From the NCBI GenBank assembly GCA_913776255.1, contig CAJYLV010000013.1, forward strand, positions 1-46,874: 46,874 nucleotides of DNA, given 5' to 3'. Origin of the DNA: an uncultured Sphingomonas sp. (GTDB lineage: Bacteria > Pseudomonadota > Alphaproteobacteria > Sphingomonadales > Sphingomonadaceae). Numbering within the stretch: the stretch's first letter is position 1; the number at the start of each line of letters is the position of its first letter. Under the pieces are notes generated by a model. It saw nothing but the letters and a program-made list of their open reading frames with translations, had not been told where the DNA came from and did not search any database. Positions 8,089 through 15,550 of the stretch are shown here, piece by piece. Both the position numbers and the translations under genes were made by a program.

Positions 8089-9393
8089 ATGGTCTATACC
8101 GATATCGCGACGCGCACCTGGGACCATAACTGGCGGCTCGATCCGATCGTGCGCAGCCTGCTCGACACCGATTTCTACAAGCTGCTGATGCTCCAGCTGA
8201 TCTGGCGGCGGCATCGGACCACGCACGCGACCTTCGCGCTCATCAACCGCACGCACCGCGTCCGGCTCGCCGAGGTGATCGACGAAGCCGAGTTGCGCGC
8301 GCAGCTCGATCACGCGCGCGGCCTGCGCTTCACCAAGAAGGAGCTGATCTGGCTGGCGGGCAACAGCTTCTATGGCGAGGCGCGGATGTTCGCGCCCGAC
8401 TTCCTCGCCTGGCTCGCGGACTTTCGCCTGCCCGACTATGAGCTGCGCACCGTCGACGGCCAGTTCGAGCTGCATTTCGACGGGCCTTGGATGTGCACGA
8501 CGATGTGGGAGATTCCGGCGCTCGCGATCGTCAACGAGCTGCGCGCGCGGGCGGCACTGCGCGGCAAGGGACGCTTCACGCTCGACGTGCTCTATGCGCG
8601 CGCCAAGGCGAAATTGTGGGAGAAGGTCGAGCGGTTGCAGGAGCTGTCCGACCTCGCGCTGTCGGACTTCGGCACGCGCCGCCGTCACGGCTTCCTGTGG
8701 CAGCGCTGGTGCGTCGAGGCGCTCAAGGAGGGGCTGGGCAAGCGTTTCATCGGCACGTCGAACGTGCTGCTCGCGATGGACCACGATCTGGAGGCGATCG
8801 GCACGAATGCGCACGAGCTGCCGATGGTCGCCGCCGCGCTCGCCCCCGACGATGCCGCGCTCGCCGCGGCGCCCTACCAGGTGCTCGACGAATGGCGGCA
8901 GGCCTATGGCGGCAACCTCCTGATCGCGCTGCCCGATGCGTTCGGCACCGCCGCCTTCCTGCGCGACGCGCCCGACTGGGTGGCGGACTGGACCGGCTTC
9001 CGCCCCGACAGCGCGCCGCCGATCGCGGCCGGCGAGCGGATCATCGCGTGGTGGCAGGCGCACGGCCGCGATCCGCGCGAGAAGCTGCTGATCTTCTCCG
9101 ACGGCATGGACATGGAGTCGATCGCGGCGACCTATCGCCATTTCCACGGCCGGGTGCGGATGAGCTTCGGCTGGGGCACCAACCTCACCAACGACTTCCG
9201 CGGCTGCGACCCCGATGGCGCGAGCGGGCTGGAGCCGATCTCGCTGGTCTGCAAGGTGGTGAGCGCCGACGGACGCCCGGCGGTCAAACTGTCCGACAAT
9301 CCCGCCAAGGCGACCGGCACCCCGGAGGAAATCGCCCGCTACCTCCGCGTGTTCGGCGACGAGGCGCGCGCGGTGGCGCCGGTGGCGGTGTAA
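8089..9393 (+). CDS. pncB: Nicotinate phosphoribosyltransferase
   Basis: Makes nicotinate mononucleotide from nicotinate and PRPP with ATP, the Preiss-Handler entry into NAD synthesis. 434 aa from ATG 8089, preceded by GGGAGG at 8076-8081; a GTG at 8083 overlaps the yegD-like stop and is less likely. Family marks are [13 protein letters not shown] near the N-terminus, [33 protein letters not shown] and [11 protein letters not shown] near the C-terminus, and the end [11 protein letters not shown]. Length and motif order are those of the bacterial PncB family. A 75-bp palindrome lies 21 bp after the stop. Confidence 0.96.
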   Translation: MVYTDIATRTWDHNWRLDPIVRSLLDTDFYKLLMLQLIWRRHRTTHATFALINRTHRVRLAEVIDEAELRAQLDHARGLRFTKKELIWLAGNSFYGEARMFAPDFLAWLADFRLPDYELRTVDGQFELHFDGPWMCTTMWEIPALAIVNELRARAALRGKGRFTLDVLYARAKAKLWEKVERLQELSDLALSDFGTRRRHGFLWQRWCVEALKEGLGKRFIGTSNVLLAMDHDLEAIGTNAHELPMVAAALAPDDAALAAAPYQVLDEWRQAYGGNLLIALPDAFGTAAFLRDAPDWVADWTGFRPDSAPPIAAGERIIAWWQAHGRDPREKLLIFSDGMDMESIAATYRHFHGRVRMSFGWGTNLTNDFRGCDPDGASGLEPISLVCKVVSADGRPAVKLSDNPAKATGTPEEIARYLRVFGDEARAVAPVAV

Positions 9394-9414
9394 AGGCGAA
9401 CCGCGTCTGGCTCC

Positions 9415-9489
9415 GTCATTGCGAGCGGAGCGAAGCAATCCAGGGCGTCCCGGTCCGTCACTGGATTGCTGCGCTGCGCTCGCAATGAC
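9415..9489. repeat. 75-bp palindromic element, copy 2
   Basis: Same ends and length as the copy at 5236-5310, with core GCGTCCCGGTCC. Located after pncB. Confidence 0.9.
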
Positions 9490-9544
9490 GGATCGATTTG
9501 CTAAGCTACGGCGACCGCCCTTCGGCGGTGTCGGCGCGACCGAC

Positions 9545-9580
9545 AAAAAAAACGCGCCGCCGGCTCTGGGCGGCGGCGCG
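9545..9580 (-). terminator. Intrinsic terminator of the SWIB gene
   Basis: On the minus strand a perfect 10-bp stem (9571-9580 with 9553-9562), an 8-nt loop and an eight-T run (9545-9552), starting 18 bp past the SWIB gene stop. Confidence 0.92.
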
Positions 9581-9598
9581 CGGGGCAGGTCGAAAAGT

Positions 9599-9859
9599 TC
9601 AAGCCTTGACGTGCTGCGAGATATACTTGTTCATCTCGAACATCGTGCACTTGTCCTTGCCGAACACCTTCTTCAGCTTGTCGTCGGCGAGGATCTCGCG
9701 CTTGTTCTCAGGGTTCTGCAGGTTGTTCGACTTGATATAGTCCCACACCTTGCTGATCACCTGGCTGCGCGGCAGCTTCTCGTTGCCGACGACCGCGCCC
9801 AGTTCGGCCGAGGGCTGAACGGGGGCGTGGATGCCGCCGGTCTTGGTGGTGGTAGCCAT
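9599..9859 (-). CDS. SWIB/MDM2 domain protein
   Basis: 86-aa protein made almost wholly of one SWIB/MDM2 domain: [20 protein letters not shown], then [20 protein letters not shown], then [12 protein letters not shown]. In eukaryotes this fold occurs in SWI/SNF subunits and MDM2; in bacteria it occurs as small stand-alone proteins, in chlamydiae also fused to topoisomerase, with no settled role (chromatin or DNA binding is suspected). The N-terminal 20 residues are a flexible Thr/Pro-rich tail. It has its own terminator. A DUF2945 gene on the same strand ends 45 bp upstream of it, so the two may be co-transcribed. Confidence 0.88.
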   Translation of the reverse strand: MATTTKTGGIHAPVQPSAELGAVVGNEKLPRSQVISKVWDYIKSNNLQNPENKREILADDKLKKVFGKDKCTMFEMNKYISQHVKA

Positions 9860-9904
9860 TCTAATCCTTCCATGTGCGCCGGCCCGTCCGAACCGTGCGC
9901 AGAA

Positions 9905-10111
9905 TCACGCCTTTTTCAGCGCAGCGGGCTTGTGCGCCGCCTTTCCGCCCTTGTCACTCTCCACGAGATATTGCGGATCGTCCTTCGATGCCTTGACCTT
10001 GTGCCCCTTGATCGAGGTTTCGGAGGTCAGCTTCTTCTCGACCGTGCCGTGCGCGGTGCCGCCGTGCGACTTCCAGGTCACGTCGTCGCCCTTCTTCAGA
10101 TTGTCCGCCAT
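9905..10111 (-). CDS. DUF2945 (Tudor-like, hypervirulence-associated) protein
   Basis: 68 aa from an ATG at 10111, with GGAG in GAAGGAGACGG just upstream. The sequence [38 protein letters not shown], then [18 protein letters not shown] is typical of DUF2945, a small basic SH3/Tudor-like domain found alone in many bacteria and as a repeat in fungal proteins. Function is unknown; the basic Lys-rich tail suggests nucleic-acid or polyanion contact (inference). It is divergent from folE across a 99-bp gap and upstream of the SWIB gene on the same strand. Confidence 0.85.
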   Translation of the reverse strand: MADNLKKGDDVTWKSHGGTAHGTVEKKLTSETSIKGHKVKASKDDPQYLVESDKGGKAAHKPAALKKA

Positions 10112-10210
10112 CGTCCGTCTCCTTCGTTGCGGAGGATGCAACCCACGGAGGACATGACAGGTTGCGCTGGATCAATTCATGCTACAGCCGGCGTCGATAC
10201 GAACGAGGAC

Positions 10211-10840
10211 ATGATGGACGACAAGGGTCAGGCGACGCCCGCCGACGGCGATCTGGTGGCGGAAGACGGCAAGATCGCGGTGCCCGATCACGTCGCGGCG
10301 GCGGTGCGCACCCTGCTGCGCTGGGCCGGCGACGATCCAGCGCGCGAAGGGCTGGTCGACACGCCGAAGCGCGTCGCGCGCGCGTGGAAGGAATATTGCG
10401 CCGGCTATGGCGAGGACCCGGGCGTGCATCTGTCGCGCGTGTTCGAGGAGGTCGGCGGCTATGACGAGATCGTGCTGCTGAAGGACATCCCGTTTCAGTC
10501 GCATTGCGAGCATCACATGGCGCCGATCATCGGCAAGGCGCATATCGCGTACCTGCCGCGCAACCATGTCGTCGGCATCTCGAAGCTGGCGCGCGTCCTC
10601 CATGGCTATGCGCGGCGGTTGCAGGTGCAGGAGCGGCTGACCGCCGAGGTCGCCGACTGCATCTGGAACGGGCTCAAGCCGCTCGGCGTCGCGGTGGTGA
10701 TCGAGGCGAGCCATGCGTGCATGACCGCGCGCGGCGTCCGCACCTCCGGCGTCACCATGGTGACCAGCCGCATGATGGGCGTGTTCCGCGACGACGACCG
10801 CAGCCGCAAGGAAGTGCTGTCGCTGATGGGGCTCGCCTGA
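10211..10840 (+). CDS. folE: GTP cyclohydrolase I
   Basis: Opens GTP to 7,8-dihydroneopterin triphosphate, first step of folate and pterin synthesis. 209 aa from ATG 10211 (a second ATG follows at once). Zinc ligands Cys99, His102 and Cys170 lie in SHCEHHMAP and [12 protein letters not shown]. Also visible are [13 protein letters not shown], the substrate-binding [14 protein letters not shown], and [12 protein letters not shown]. Because all zinc ligands are intact this is the zinc type IA enzyme. A pteridine-reductase-like gene starts 5 bp later and folB overlaps that one, forming a pterin operon. Confidence 0.97.
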   Translation: MMDDKGQATPADGDLVAEDGKIAVPDHVAAAVRTLLRWAGDDPAREGLVDTPKRVARAWKEYCAGYGEDPGVHLSRVFEEVGGYDEIVLLKDIPFQSHCEHHMAPIIGKAHIAYLPRNHVVGISKLARVLHGYARRLQVQERLTAEVADCIWNGLKPLGVAVVIEASHACMTARGVRTSGVTMVTSRMMGVFRDDDRSRKEVLSLMGLA

Positions 10841-10845
10841 CCGCG

Positions 10846-11574
10846 ATGCGGGTGCTGGTGACCGGCGGCGCGAAGCGGCTCGGGGCGGCGATCGCGCGCG
10901 CGGTCGCGGCGGCGGGGCACGAGCCGGTGATCCATTACCGCGCCTCGCAGGACGAGGCCGCGGCGCTCGCCGCCGAACTGGGCGGTGCGGCGGTGCCGGG
11001 CGATCTGTCCGACCTTGCCGATGTCCCGGCGCTGTTCGCGCGCGCCTGCGAAGGAGGTCCGATCGACGGGCTAATCAACAGCGCCTCGCTGTTCGAATAT
11101 GACGCGCCCGCCGCGCCCGATGCGGTGCTCGCCGTGCGGCTCCATGCGGTCAACGTCGTCGCGCCGTCGCTGCTCGCCGCCGCGCTGGCCGAGCAGGGGC
11201 GCGAGGGCGCGGTCGTCAACCTGCTCGACCAGAAGCTCGCCAATCCCAATCCCGATTTCTACAGCTACACGCTCACCAAGGCCGCGCTCGCGCAGGCGAC
11301 GGTGCTGATGGCGCAGGCGTTCGCGCCGCGCGTCCGCGTCAACGCGGTCTCACCGGGGCTGACGCTGCCGAGCGGCGGCCAGTCCGACGCGGCGTTCGAC
11401 GCGGTCGCGCGCGCCAATCTGTTGCAGCGCCCGGTCGGCGCGGAGGCGGTCGCCGACGCGGTGGCGTGGCTGCTGGCGGCGAGCAGCGTCACCGGGCAGA
11501 CCCTCTTCGTCGACTGCGGCCAGCGCTTCGTGAAGAGCGCGCGCGACGTGATGTTCGGAACCGATCATGGCTGA
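10846..11574 (+). CDS. Short-chain dehydrogenase, PTR1/FolM-type pteridine reductase
   Basis: 242-aa Rossmann-fold reductase. Residues 6-13, TGGAKRLG, have the Arg in the glycine motif that marks pteridine reductases. The catalytic Ser of ordinary SDRs is replaced by Asp128 in VNLLDQKL, followed by Tyr141 and Lys145 (YSYTLTKAAL), with the 13- and 4-residue spacing known for PTR1 and FolM. The expected reaction is NADPH reduction of dihydropterin (dihydromonapterin or dihydrofolate/biopterin) to the tetrahydro form. Position between folE and folB supports a pterin role; the actual substrate is inferred. Its 3' end overlaps folB by 8 bp. Confidence 0.88.
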   Translation: MRVLVTGGAKRLGAAIARAVAAAGHEPVIHYRASQDEAAALAAELGGAAVPGDLSDLADVPALFARACEGGPIDGLINSASLFEYDAPAAPDAVLAVRLHAVNVVAPSLLAAALAEQGREGAVVNLLDQKLANPNPDFYSYTLTKAALAQATVLMAQAFAPRVRVNAVSPGLTLPSGGQSDAAFDAVARANLLQRPVGAEAVADAVAWLLAASSVTGQTLFVDCGQRFVKSARDVMFGTDHG

Positions 11575-11917
11575 CTATAGGATCATCCTCGACGATCTTG
11601 CGGTGCAGATGCGGCTCGGCATCCACCCGCACGAGGCCGCGCCGCAGCGCGTGCTGGTGTCGGTGCGGCTGACCGTCGATTATCCGCGGACGCCCGATGC
11701 GGACTCGATCGCGGAGGTGCTCGATTATGACACGATCCGCGACGGCATCCACGCACTGGCGGCGGGCGATGGCTTCGCGTTGCAGGAGACCTTGGTCGAG
11801 CGCATCGCCGCCTTCTGCCTCGCCGATCCGCGCGTGCGCGCGGTGCGTGTCCGCTCGATGAAGCCCGACGTTTACCCCGATGCGCGCGTCGGCTGCGAGA
11901 TCGTGCGCGGGCGATAA
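11567..11917 (+). CDS. folB: Dihydroneopterin aldolase (FolB/FolX family)
   Basis: 116 aa. FolB cleaves 7,8-dihydroneopterin to 6-hydroxymethyl-dihydropterin and glycolaldehyde; FolX relatives epimerise the triphosphate. Family marks are IILDDLAVQMRLGIHPHEAA near the start, ISKPD-like MKPDVYPDARVGCEIVR near the end, and ALQETLVERIAAFC in the middle. The ATG lies inside the 3' end of the reductase gene, so translation is coupled. Assignment between aldolase and epimerase activity cannot be settled by eye; a FolX-like role would fit the FolM-like neighbour. Confidence 0.85.
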   Translation: MADYRIILDDLAVQMRLGIHPHEAAPQRVLVSVRLTVDYPRTPDADSIAEVLDYDTIRDGIHALAAGDGFALQETLVERIAAFCLADPRVRAVRVRSMKPDVYPDARVGCEIVRGR

Positions 11918-11929
11918 AGGCCTCCCATC

Positions 11930-12011
11930 GTCATCCCGGACTGGATCCGGGATCCCGCTTCTTACCGCGCTGGCCAAGAAGAAGCGGGGCCCCGGATCAA
12001 GTCCGGGCGAC
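11930..12011. repeat. Intergenic palindrome, GTCATCCCGGACTTGATCCGGG family, copy 2
   Basis: 82-bp inverted repeat 13 bp after folB, with arms GTCATCCCGGACTGGATCCG and, from the other end, GTCGCCCGGACTTGATCCGG. Confidence 0.85.
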
Positions 12012-12085
12012 GAAGCGGGGTATATCGACAATCGCAGCACCGGCGACGATTGCGCGATGCCAAGGTGCGCCCTGTCCTACATCTC

Positions 12086-12103
12086 TACGTTCCTGATACG
12101 TTC
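12086..12103. promoter_or_regulatory. TACGTTC direct repeat before the endolysin gene
   Basis: TACGTTC at 12086-12092 and again at 12097-12103, an 11-bp period, 28 bp before the endolysin ATG. The one-turn spacing is what tandem activator half-sites often show; no known regulator is implied. Confidence 0.25.
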
Positions 12104-12130
12104 TACCTGCAACCAAGGAGAACGTCCATC

Positions 12131-12679
12131 ATGATCGACGACCTCATCGACGCGGTGATCGACCGCGAGGGCGGGTTCGTGAACAATCCCGCCGACCGCG
12201 GCGGCGCGACGCGCTTCGGCATTACCGAGGCGGTCGCGCGCGCCAACGGCTACACCGGCGACATGCGGCATTTCGCGCGCCCCGCCGCCGCCGCGATTTA
12301 TCGCCGGCTCTACTGGACCGCGCCCGGCCTCGACCGCGTCGCCGCGCATGCGCCGCGGCTCGCCGCCGACTTGTTCGACACTGCGGTCAACATGGGGCCG
12401 GAGACTGCAACGAAGTTCCTGCAACGCGCGCTGACCGCGCTCAATCGCGGCGGGCGCGACTATCCCGACCTTCCCTGCGACGGACGAATCGGCGCACGGA
12501 CGCTCGACGCGCTCACCAGCTTCCTCGCCACGCGCGGCCCGACCGCCGAGACGGTGCTGATCCGCGCGGTCGAGGCGTTGCAGGGCGAACGCTATCTGTC
12601 GCTCGCCGAGCATCGCCCCGCCAACGAGGCGTTCCTCTACGGCTGGCTCGCCAACCGCGTCGGCGGCGGGGAGCATTGA
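12131..12679 (+). CDS. GH108 endolysin (N-acetylmuramidase)
   Basis: 182-aa peptidoglycan hydrolase of glycoside hydrolase family 108, with the C-terminal peptidoglycan-binding domain usual for that family. The N-terminus has the catalytic Glu13 in DREGGFVNNPADRGGATRFG, then ARPAAAAIYRRLYW and DLFDTAVNMGP; the C-terminal half contains CDGRIGARTLDAL, a peptidoglycan-binding signature. There is no signal peptide, so release needs a holin, which is the next gene. AAGGAG sits 10 nt before the ATG. Such genes occur in phages and, in alphaproteobacteria, in the detached lysis module of gene transfer agents. No other phage gene is nearby. Confidence 0.9.
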   Translation: MIDDLIDAVIDREGGFVNNPADRGGATRFGITEAVARANGYTGDMRHFARPAAAAIYRRLYWTAPGLDRVAAHAPRLAADLFDTAVNMGPETATKFLQRALTALNRGGRDYPDLPCDGRIGARTLDALTSFLATRGPTAETVLIRAVEALQGERYLSLAEHRPANEAFLYGWLANRVGGGEH

Positions 12680-12681
12680 GC

Positions 12682-13089
12682 GTGGCGGTCGTCGACACGA
12701 TCATCGCACCCGTCGCCGGGCTGCTCGACAAGCTCATCCCCGATCCGCGCGCACGCGAGGCGGCGCAACGCGAATTGCTGCGGATGGAAGGCACGCAGGA
12801 GCTGGAGCGCGTCAAGGCGCAATTGTCCGCGATCCTCGCCGAGGCGCAGGCGACCGATCCGTGGACCAGCCGCGCGCGGCCGGGCTTCCTCTACGTCATG
12901 TATGCCCTGCTGCTGTGGAGCATCCCGATGGGGCTGATCGCCGCGGTTCGCCCGCAAGCGGCGGCGACGATCGCGCGGGCGATGAACGCCTATCTCTCGG
13001 GCCTGCCCGAGCCGCTCTACACGCTCTTCGCGACCGGCTATCTCGGCTACACCGTCGCGCGTGAATGGGGGAAGGCCAAGGCGAAATGA
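12682..13089 (+). CDS. Holin, GTA_holin_3TM-like
   Basis: 135 aa from GTG 12682, with GGGGAG 8 nt upstream; a TTG at 12676 overlaps the endolysin stop and sits too close to it. The layout is an amphipathic N-terminus (about 1-20), a charged helix RAREAAQRELLRMEGTQELE, then two membrane segments (about 68-89, GFLYVMYALLLWSIPMGLIAA, and 108-127) separated by a loop, and a short basic tail. This pattern and the pairing with a GH108 endolysin match the 3TM holins of alphaproteobacterial gene transfer agents. It would permit the endolysin to reach the wall. The function is inferred from family and neighbour. Confidence 0.8.
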   Translation: MAVVDTIIAPVAGLLDKLIPDPRAREAAQRELLRMEGTQELERVKAQLSAILAEAQATDPWTSRARPGFLYVMYALLLWSIPMGLIAAVRPQAAATIARAMNAYLSGLPEPLYTLFATGYLGYTVAREWGKAKAK

Positions 13090-13095
13090 CGTTTC

Positions 13096-13123
13096 GTCAT
13101 TGCGAGCGTAGCGAAGCAATGAC
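13096..13123. repeat. 28-bp deletion derivative of the 75-bp element
   Basis: Consists of the first 25 bp of the 75-bp element followed directly by its last 3 bp. This is what a deletion between the two GCAAT copies inside the element would leave. It follows the holin stop. Confidence 0.8.
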
Positions 13124-13126
13124 GCA

Positions 13127-13315
13127 TCATCCCGAGCGCGCCAGCCGCTGCGGATCGGGCGGCAGCCGCATGTTCGCGCCGTGCGCCGCCTCGAGATATT
13201 CGGTCGCCATCGCATAATGCGCCTGGCACACCACCGGGTCTTCCGCCTCCGCGGCCAGCCGGAGTTCGGCCTCGGCGCGCGTCTGGAAATACAAACGATC
13301 TTTATCGGTAATCAT
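13127..13315 (-). CDS. Small protein of unknown function
   Basis: 62 aa from ATG 13315 ([20 protein letters not shown]), with GGAGAG 11 nt upstream. It is helical and Ala/Glu-rich, with the pattern YFxxRAEAEL, a cluster [20 protein letters not shown], and a short tail. Short proteins of this type with a Tyr-rich start and a HYxxAxxYL centre are common in sphingomonads, but I know of no assigned role. It is convergent with the holin gene, across a 28-bp repeat remnant, and divergent from hslV. Confidence 0.6.
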   Translation of the reverse strand: MITDKDRLYFQTRAEAELRLAAEAEDPVVCQAHYAMATEYLEAAHGANMRLPPDPQRLARSG

Positions 13316-13393
13316 CGACGCACTCACTCTCCGCGCGCCATATGGTCGTTCGTCCGTGGCGATACCATCGCCGGCGTGCAAACTTTCGTTGCC

Positions 13394-13422
13394 CTTGCCT
13401 GGGACACATCCGCGCCCCAAAT
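13394..13422 (+). promoter_or_regulatory. Candidate sigma-32 (RpoH) promoter of hslVU
   Basis: CTTGCCT at 13394-13400, 14-bp spacer, CCCCAAAT at 13415-13422, close to the heat-shock consensus CTTGAAA-N11-16-CCCCATNT. It ends 9 bp before the hslV ATG, so the leader would be short or absent, or translation would begin at the next ATG (13456). Confidence 0.6.
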
Positions 13423-13431
13423 CCTACGCCT

Positions 13432-14013
13432 ATGAGCGTTAACGATTCCTCCTCCATGCCGGTCTGGCATGGCACCACCATTCTTTCGGTACGGCGCGGC
13501 GGCAAGGTCGTCGTCATCGGCGACGGCCAGGTCTCGATGGGGCAGACCGTGATGAAGCCCAATGCGCGCAAGGTCCGCACGCTCGGCGCCAAGGGGACCG
13601 AGGGGGGCAAGGTCATCGCCGGCTTCGCGGGCGCGACCGCCGACGCCTTCACCCTGTTTGAGCGGCTGGAGGCCAAGCTTGAGCGGCACGGCTACAATCT
13701 GATGCGCGCCGCGGTCGAGCTGGCCAAGGACTGGCGCACCGACAAATATCTCCGCAATCTGGAGGCGATGATGATCGTCGCCGACAAGGAAGTGACGCTG
13801 ATCCTGACCGGCAACGGCGACGTGCTCGAGCCCGAGGCGGGGGTGGCGGCGATCGGTTCGGGCGGCAATTACGCGCTCGCCGCGGCACGGGCGCTGGTTG
13901 AATACGAGACAGACGCCGAGGTGCTCTGCCGCAAGGCGATGAAGATCGCCGCCGAGGTCTGCGTCTACACCAACGACCGCGTCACGATCGAGACGCTGGA
14001 CAGCACGACGTGA
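13432..14013 (+). CDS. hslV: HslV peptidase subunit of the HslVU protease
   Basis: Proteasome-beta-like threonine peptidase that forms a double hexamer capped by HslU and degrades misfolded and regulatory proteins under heat stress. 193 aa from ATG 13432; the N-terminal nucleophile is Thr15, freed by cleavage after HG in [14 protein letters not shown]. Other marks are [37 protein letters not shown], and [15 protein letters not shown]. An alternative ATG at 13456 would give a shorter propeptide without changing the mature enzyme. A sigma-32-type promoter precedes it. hslU lies 199 bp downstream across a palindrome. Confidence 0.97.
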   Translation: MSVNDSSSMPVWHGTTILSVRRGGKVVVIGDGQVSMGQTVMKPNARKVRTLGAKGTEGGKVIAGFAGATADAFTLFERLEAKLERHGYNLMRAAVELAKDWRTDKYLRNLEAMMIVADKEVTLILTGNGDVLEPEAGVAAIGSGGNYALAAARALVEYETDAEVLCRKAMKIAAEVCVYTNDRVTIETLDSTT

Positions 14014-14021
14014 TCGGAAAG

Positions 14022-14154
14022 CCGTCGCCCCTGCGCAGGCAGGGGCCCATGCCTGTCTCGTTTGTCGCAACCCCTGACACAGGAACGACGCTCATGTGTC
14101 AGCCAATCCGCAGCACGCCACAGCCATAGGCTCCTGCCTTCGCAGGAGCGACGG
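14022..14154. repeat. Palindromic element between hslV and hslU
   Basis: The left arm CCGTCGCCCCTGCGCAGGCA (from 14022) pairs imperfectly with the right arm, which ends TGCCTTCGCAGGAGCGACGG at 14154; about 80 bp lie between. A half copy of the same family is in the rpoA-rplQ spacer. Confidence 0.7.
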
Positions 14155-14212
14155 TTCACCCCGCCAGCGTCTCAACATTCACAACATTCGCCGATCAGGG
14201 CTTTGAAAAACC

Positions 14213-15514
14213 ATGAACGATAATCTCACCCCCAAGGCGATCGTCGCCGCGCTCGACGCGCACATCATCGGGCAGCAGGACGCCAAGCGTGCGGTTGCCG
14301 TCGCGCTGCGCAACCGCTGGCGCCGCCAGCAGCTCGCGCCCGACCTGCGCGACGAGGTGACACCCAAGAACATCCTGATGATCGGCCCGACCGGTTGCGG
14401 CAAGACCGAGATCAGCCGCCGTCTCGCCAAGCTGGCCGACGCGCCGTTCGTGAAGGTCGAGGCGACCAAGTTCACCGAGGTCGGCTATGTCGGCCGCGAC
14501 GTCGAACAGATCGCGCGCGACCTCGTCGAGGAAGCCGTGCGGCTGGAGAAGGAACGCCGCCGCGTCGCGGTGAAGGACAAGGCCGAGGCCGCGGCGATGG
14601 ACCGGCTGCTCGACGCTCTGGTCGGCAAGGACGCCAGCCAGGCGACCCGCGACAGCTTCCGGCAGCGCTTCGCCGAGGGGCATCTCGCCGATAAGGAGGT
14701 CGAGCTGGAACTGCAACAGGCGCCGCAGATGCCGTTCGAGCTGCCCGGCGGGCAGGGCTCGATGGGCATGATCAATCTTTCGGAGATGATGGGCAAGGCA
14801 TTCGGCGGCGGCCCCAAGCAGCGCCGCAAGCTGCTCGTCCCCGCGGCATGGGAGAAGCTGGTCGAGGAAGAGGCCGACAAGCGGCTCGACCAGGACGAGG
14901 TCAGCCGCATCGCGCTGCAGGACGCCGAGGAGAATGGCATCGTCTTCCTCGACGAGATCGACAAGATCGCGGTCAGCGACGTGCGTGGCGGGTCGGTCAG
15001 CCGCGAGGGCGTCCAGCGCGACCTGTTGCCGCTGATCGAGGGCACGACCGTTTCGACCAAATACGGCCCGATGAAGACCGACCATATCCTGTTCATCGCC
15101 TCGGGCGCGTTCCATGTCGCGAAGCCGAGTGACCTGTTGCCCGAGCTTCAGGGCCGTTTGCCGATCCGCGTCGAGCTGAAGGGGCTGACCGAGGACGATT
15201 TCGTCGCGATCCTCTCCGACACCAAGGCGTCGCTGCCCGCGCAATACAAGGCGCTGATCGCCACCGAGGGCGTCGCTGTCACCTTCACCGACGACGGGAT
15301 CCGCGCGATCGCGCGGATCGCCGCCGAGGTGAACGGCGAGATCGAGAATATCGGCGCGCGCCGGCTCCAGACCGTCATGGAAAAACTGCTGGAGGAAGTG
15401 AGCTTCGACGCCGAGGACCGCCAGGGTGCGGCGGTGACCGTCGACGCCGCCTATGTCGAGGCGCAGCTGTCCAGCGTCGCGCGCAACTCAGACTTGAGTC
15501 GCTTCGTGCTGTAA
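14213..15514 (+). CDS. hslU: HslU ATPase subunit of the HslVU protease
   Basis: AAA+ unfoldase of the HslVU (ClpYQ) protease. 433 aa, normal length. Walker A is GPTGCGKT at 58-65, Walker B is [12 protein letters not shown], sensor regions follow in [13 protein letters not shown] and the C-terminal small domain has [16 protein letters not shown]. The intermediate I-domain (about 110-240) is present. The C-terminus DLSRFVL matches the tail that docks into HslV. No strong ribosome site is seen near ATG 14213. hslV is upstream with a 199-bp gap, longer than in most bacteria, where the genes nearly touch. Confidence 0.97.
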   Translation: MNDNLTPKAIVAALDAHIIGQQDAKRAVAVALRNRWRRQQLAPDLRDEVTPKNILMIGPTGCGKTEISRRLAKLADAPFVKVEATKFTEVGYVGRDVEQIARDLVEEAVRLEKERRRVAVKDKAEAAAMDRLLDALVGKDASQATRDSFRQRFAEGHLADKEVELELQQAPQMPFELPGGQGSMGMINLSEMMGKAFGGGPKQRRKLLVPAAWEKLVEEEADKRLDQDEVSRIALQDAEENGIVFLDEIDKIAVSDVRGGSVSREGVQRDLLPLIEGTTVSTKYGPMKTDHILFIASGAFHVAKPSDLLPELQGRLPIRVELKGLTEDDFVAILSDTKASLPAQYKALIATEGVAVTFTDDGIRAIARIAAEVNGEIENIGARRLQTVMEKLLEEVSFDAEDRQGAAVTVDAAYVEAQLSSVARNSDLSRFVL

Positions 15515-15523
15515 CCTACGTCA

Positions 15524-15547
15524 GCCCCCCTGCGATCGCTGGGGGGC
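15524..15547 (+). promoter_or_regulatory. Hairpin sequestering the ribosome site of the LuxR-type gene
   Basis: GCCCCCC (15524-15530) pairs with GGGGGGC (15541-15547), a 7-bp all-GC stem with a 10-nt loop. The G-run is the only Shine-Dalgarno-like sequence before the ATG at 15551, so the mRNA would hide it. It could also serve as a weak hslU terminator. Confidence 0.5.
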
Positions 15548-15550
15548 GGC

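Noticed and set aside
12131..13089. The endolysin-holin pair as a prophage
   Set aside because: There is no integrase, capsid, terminase or tail gene, and composition matches the surroundings.
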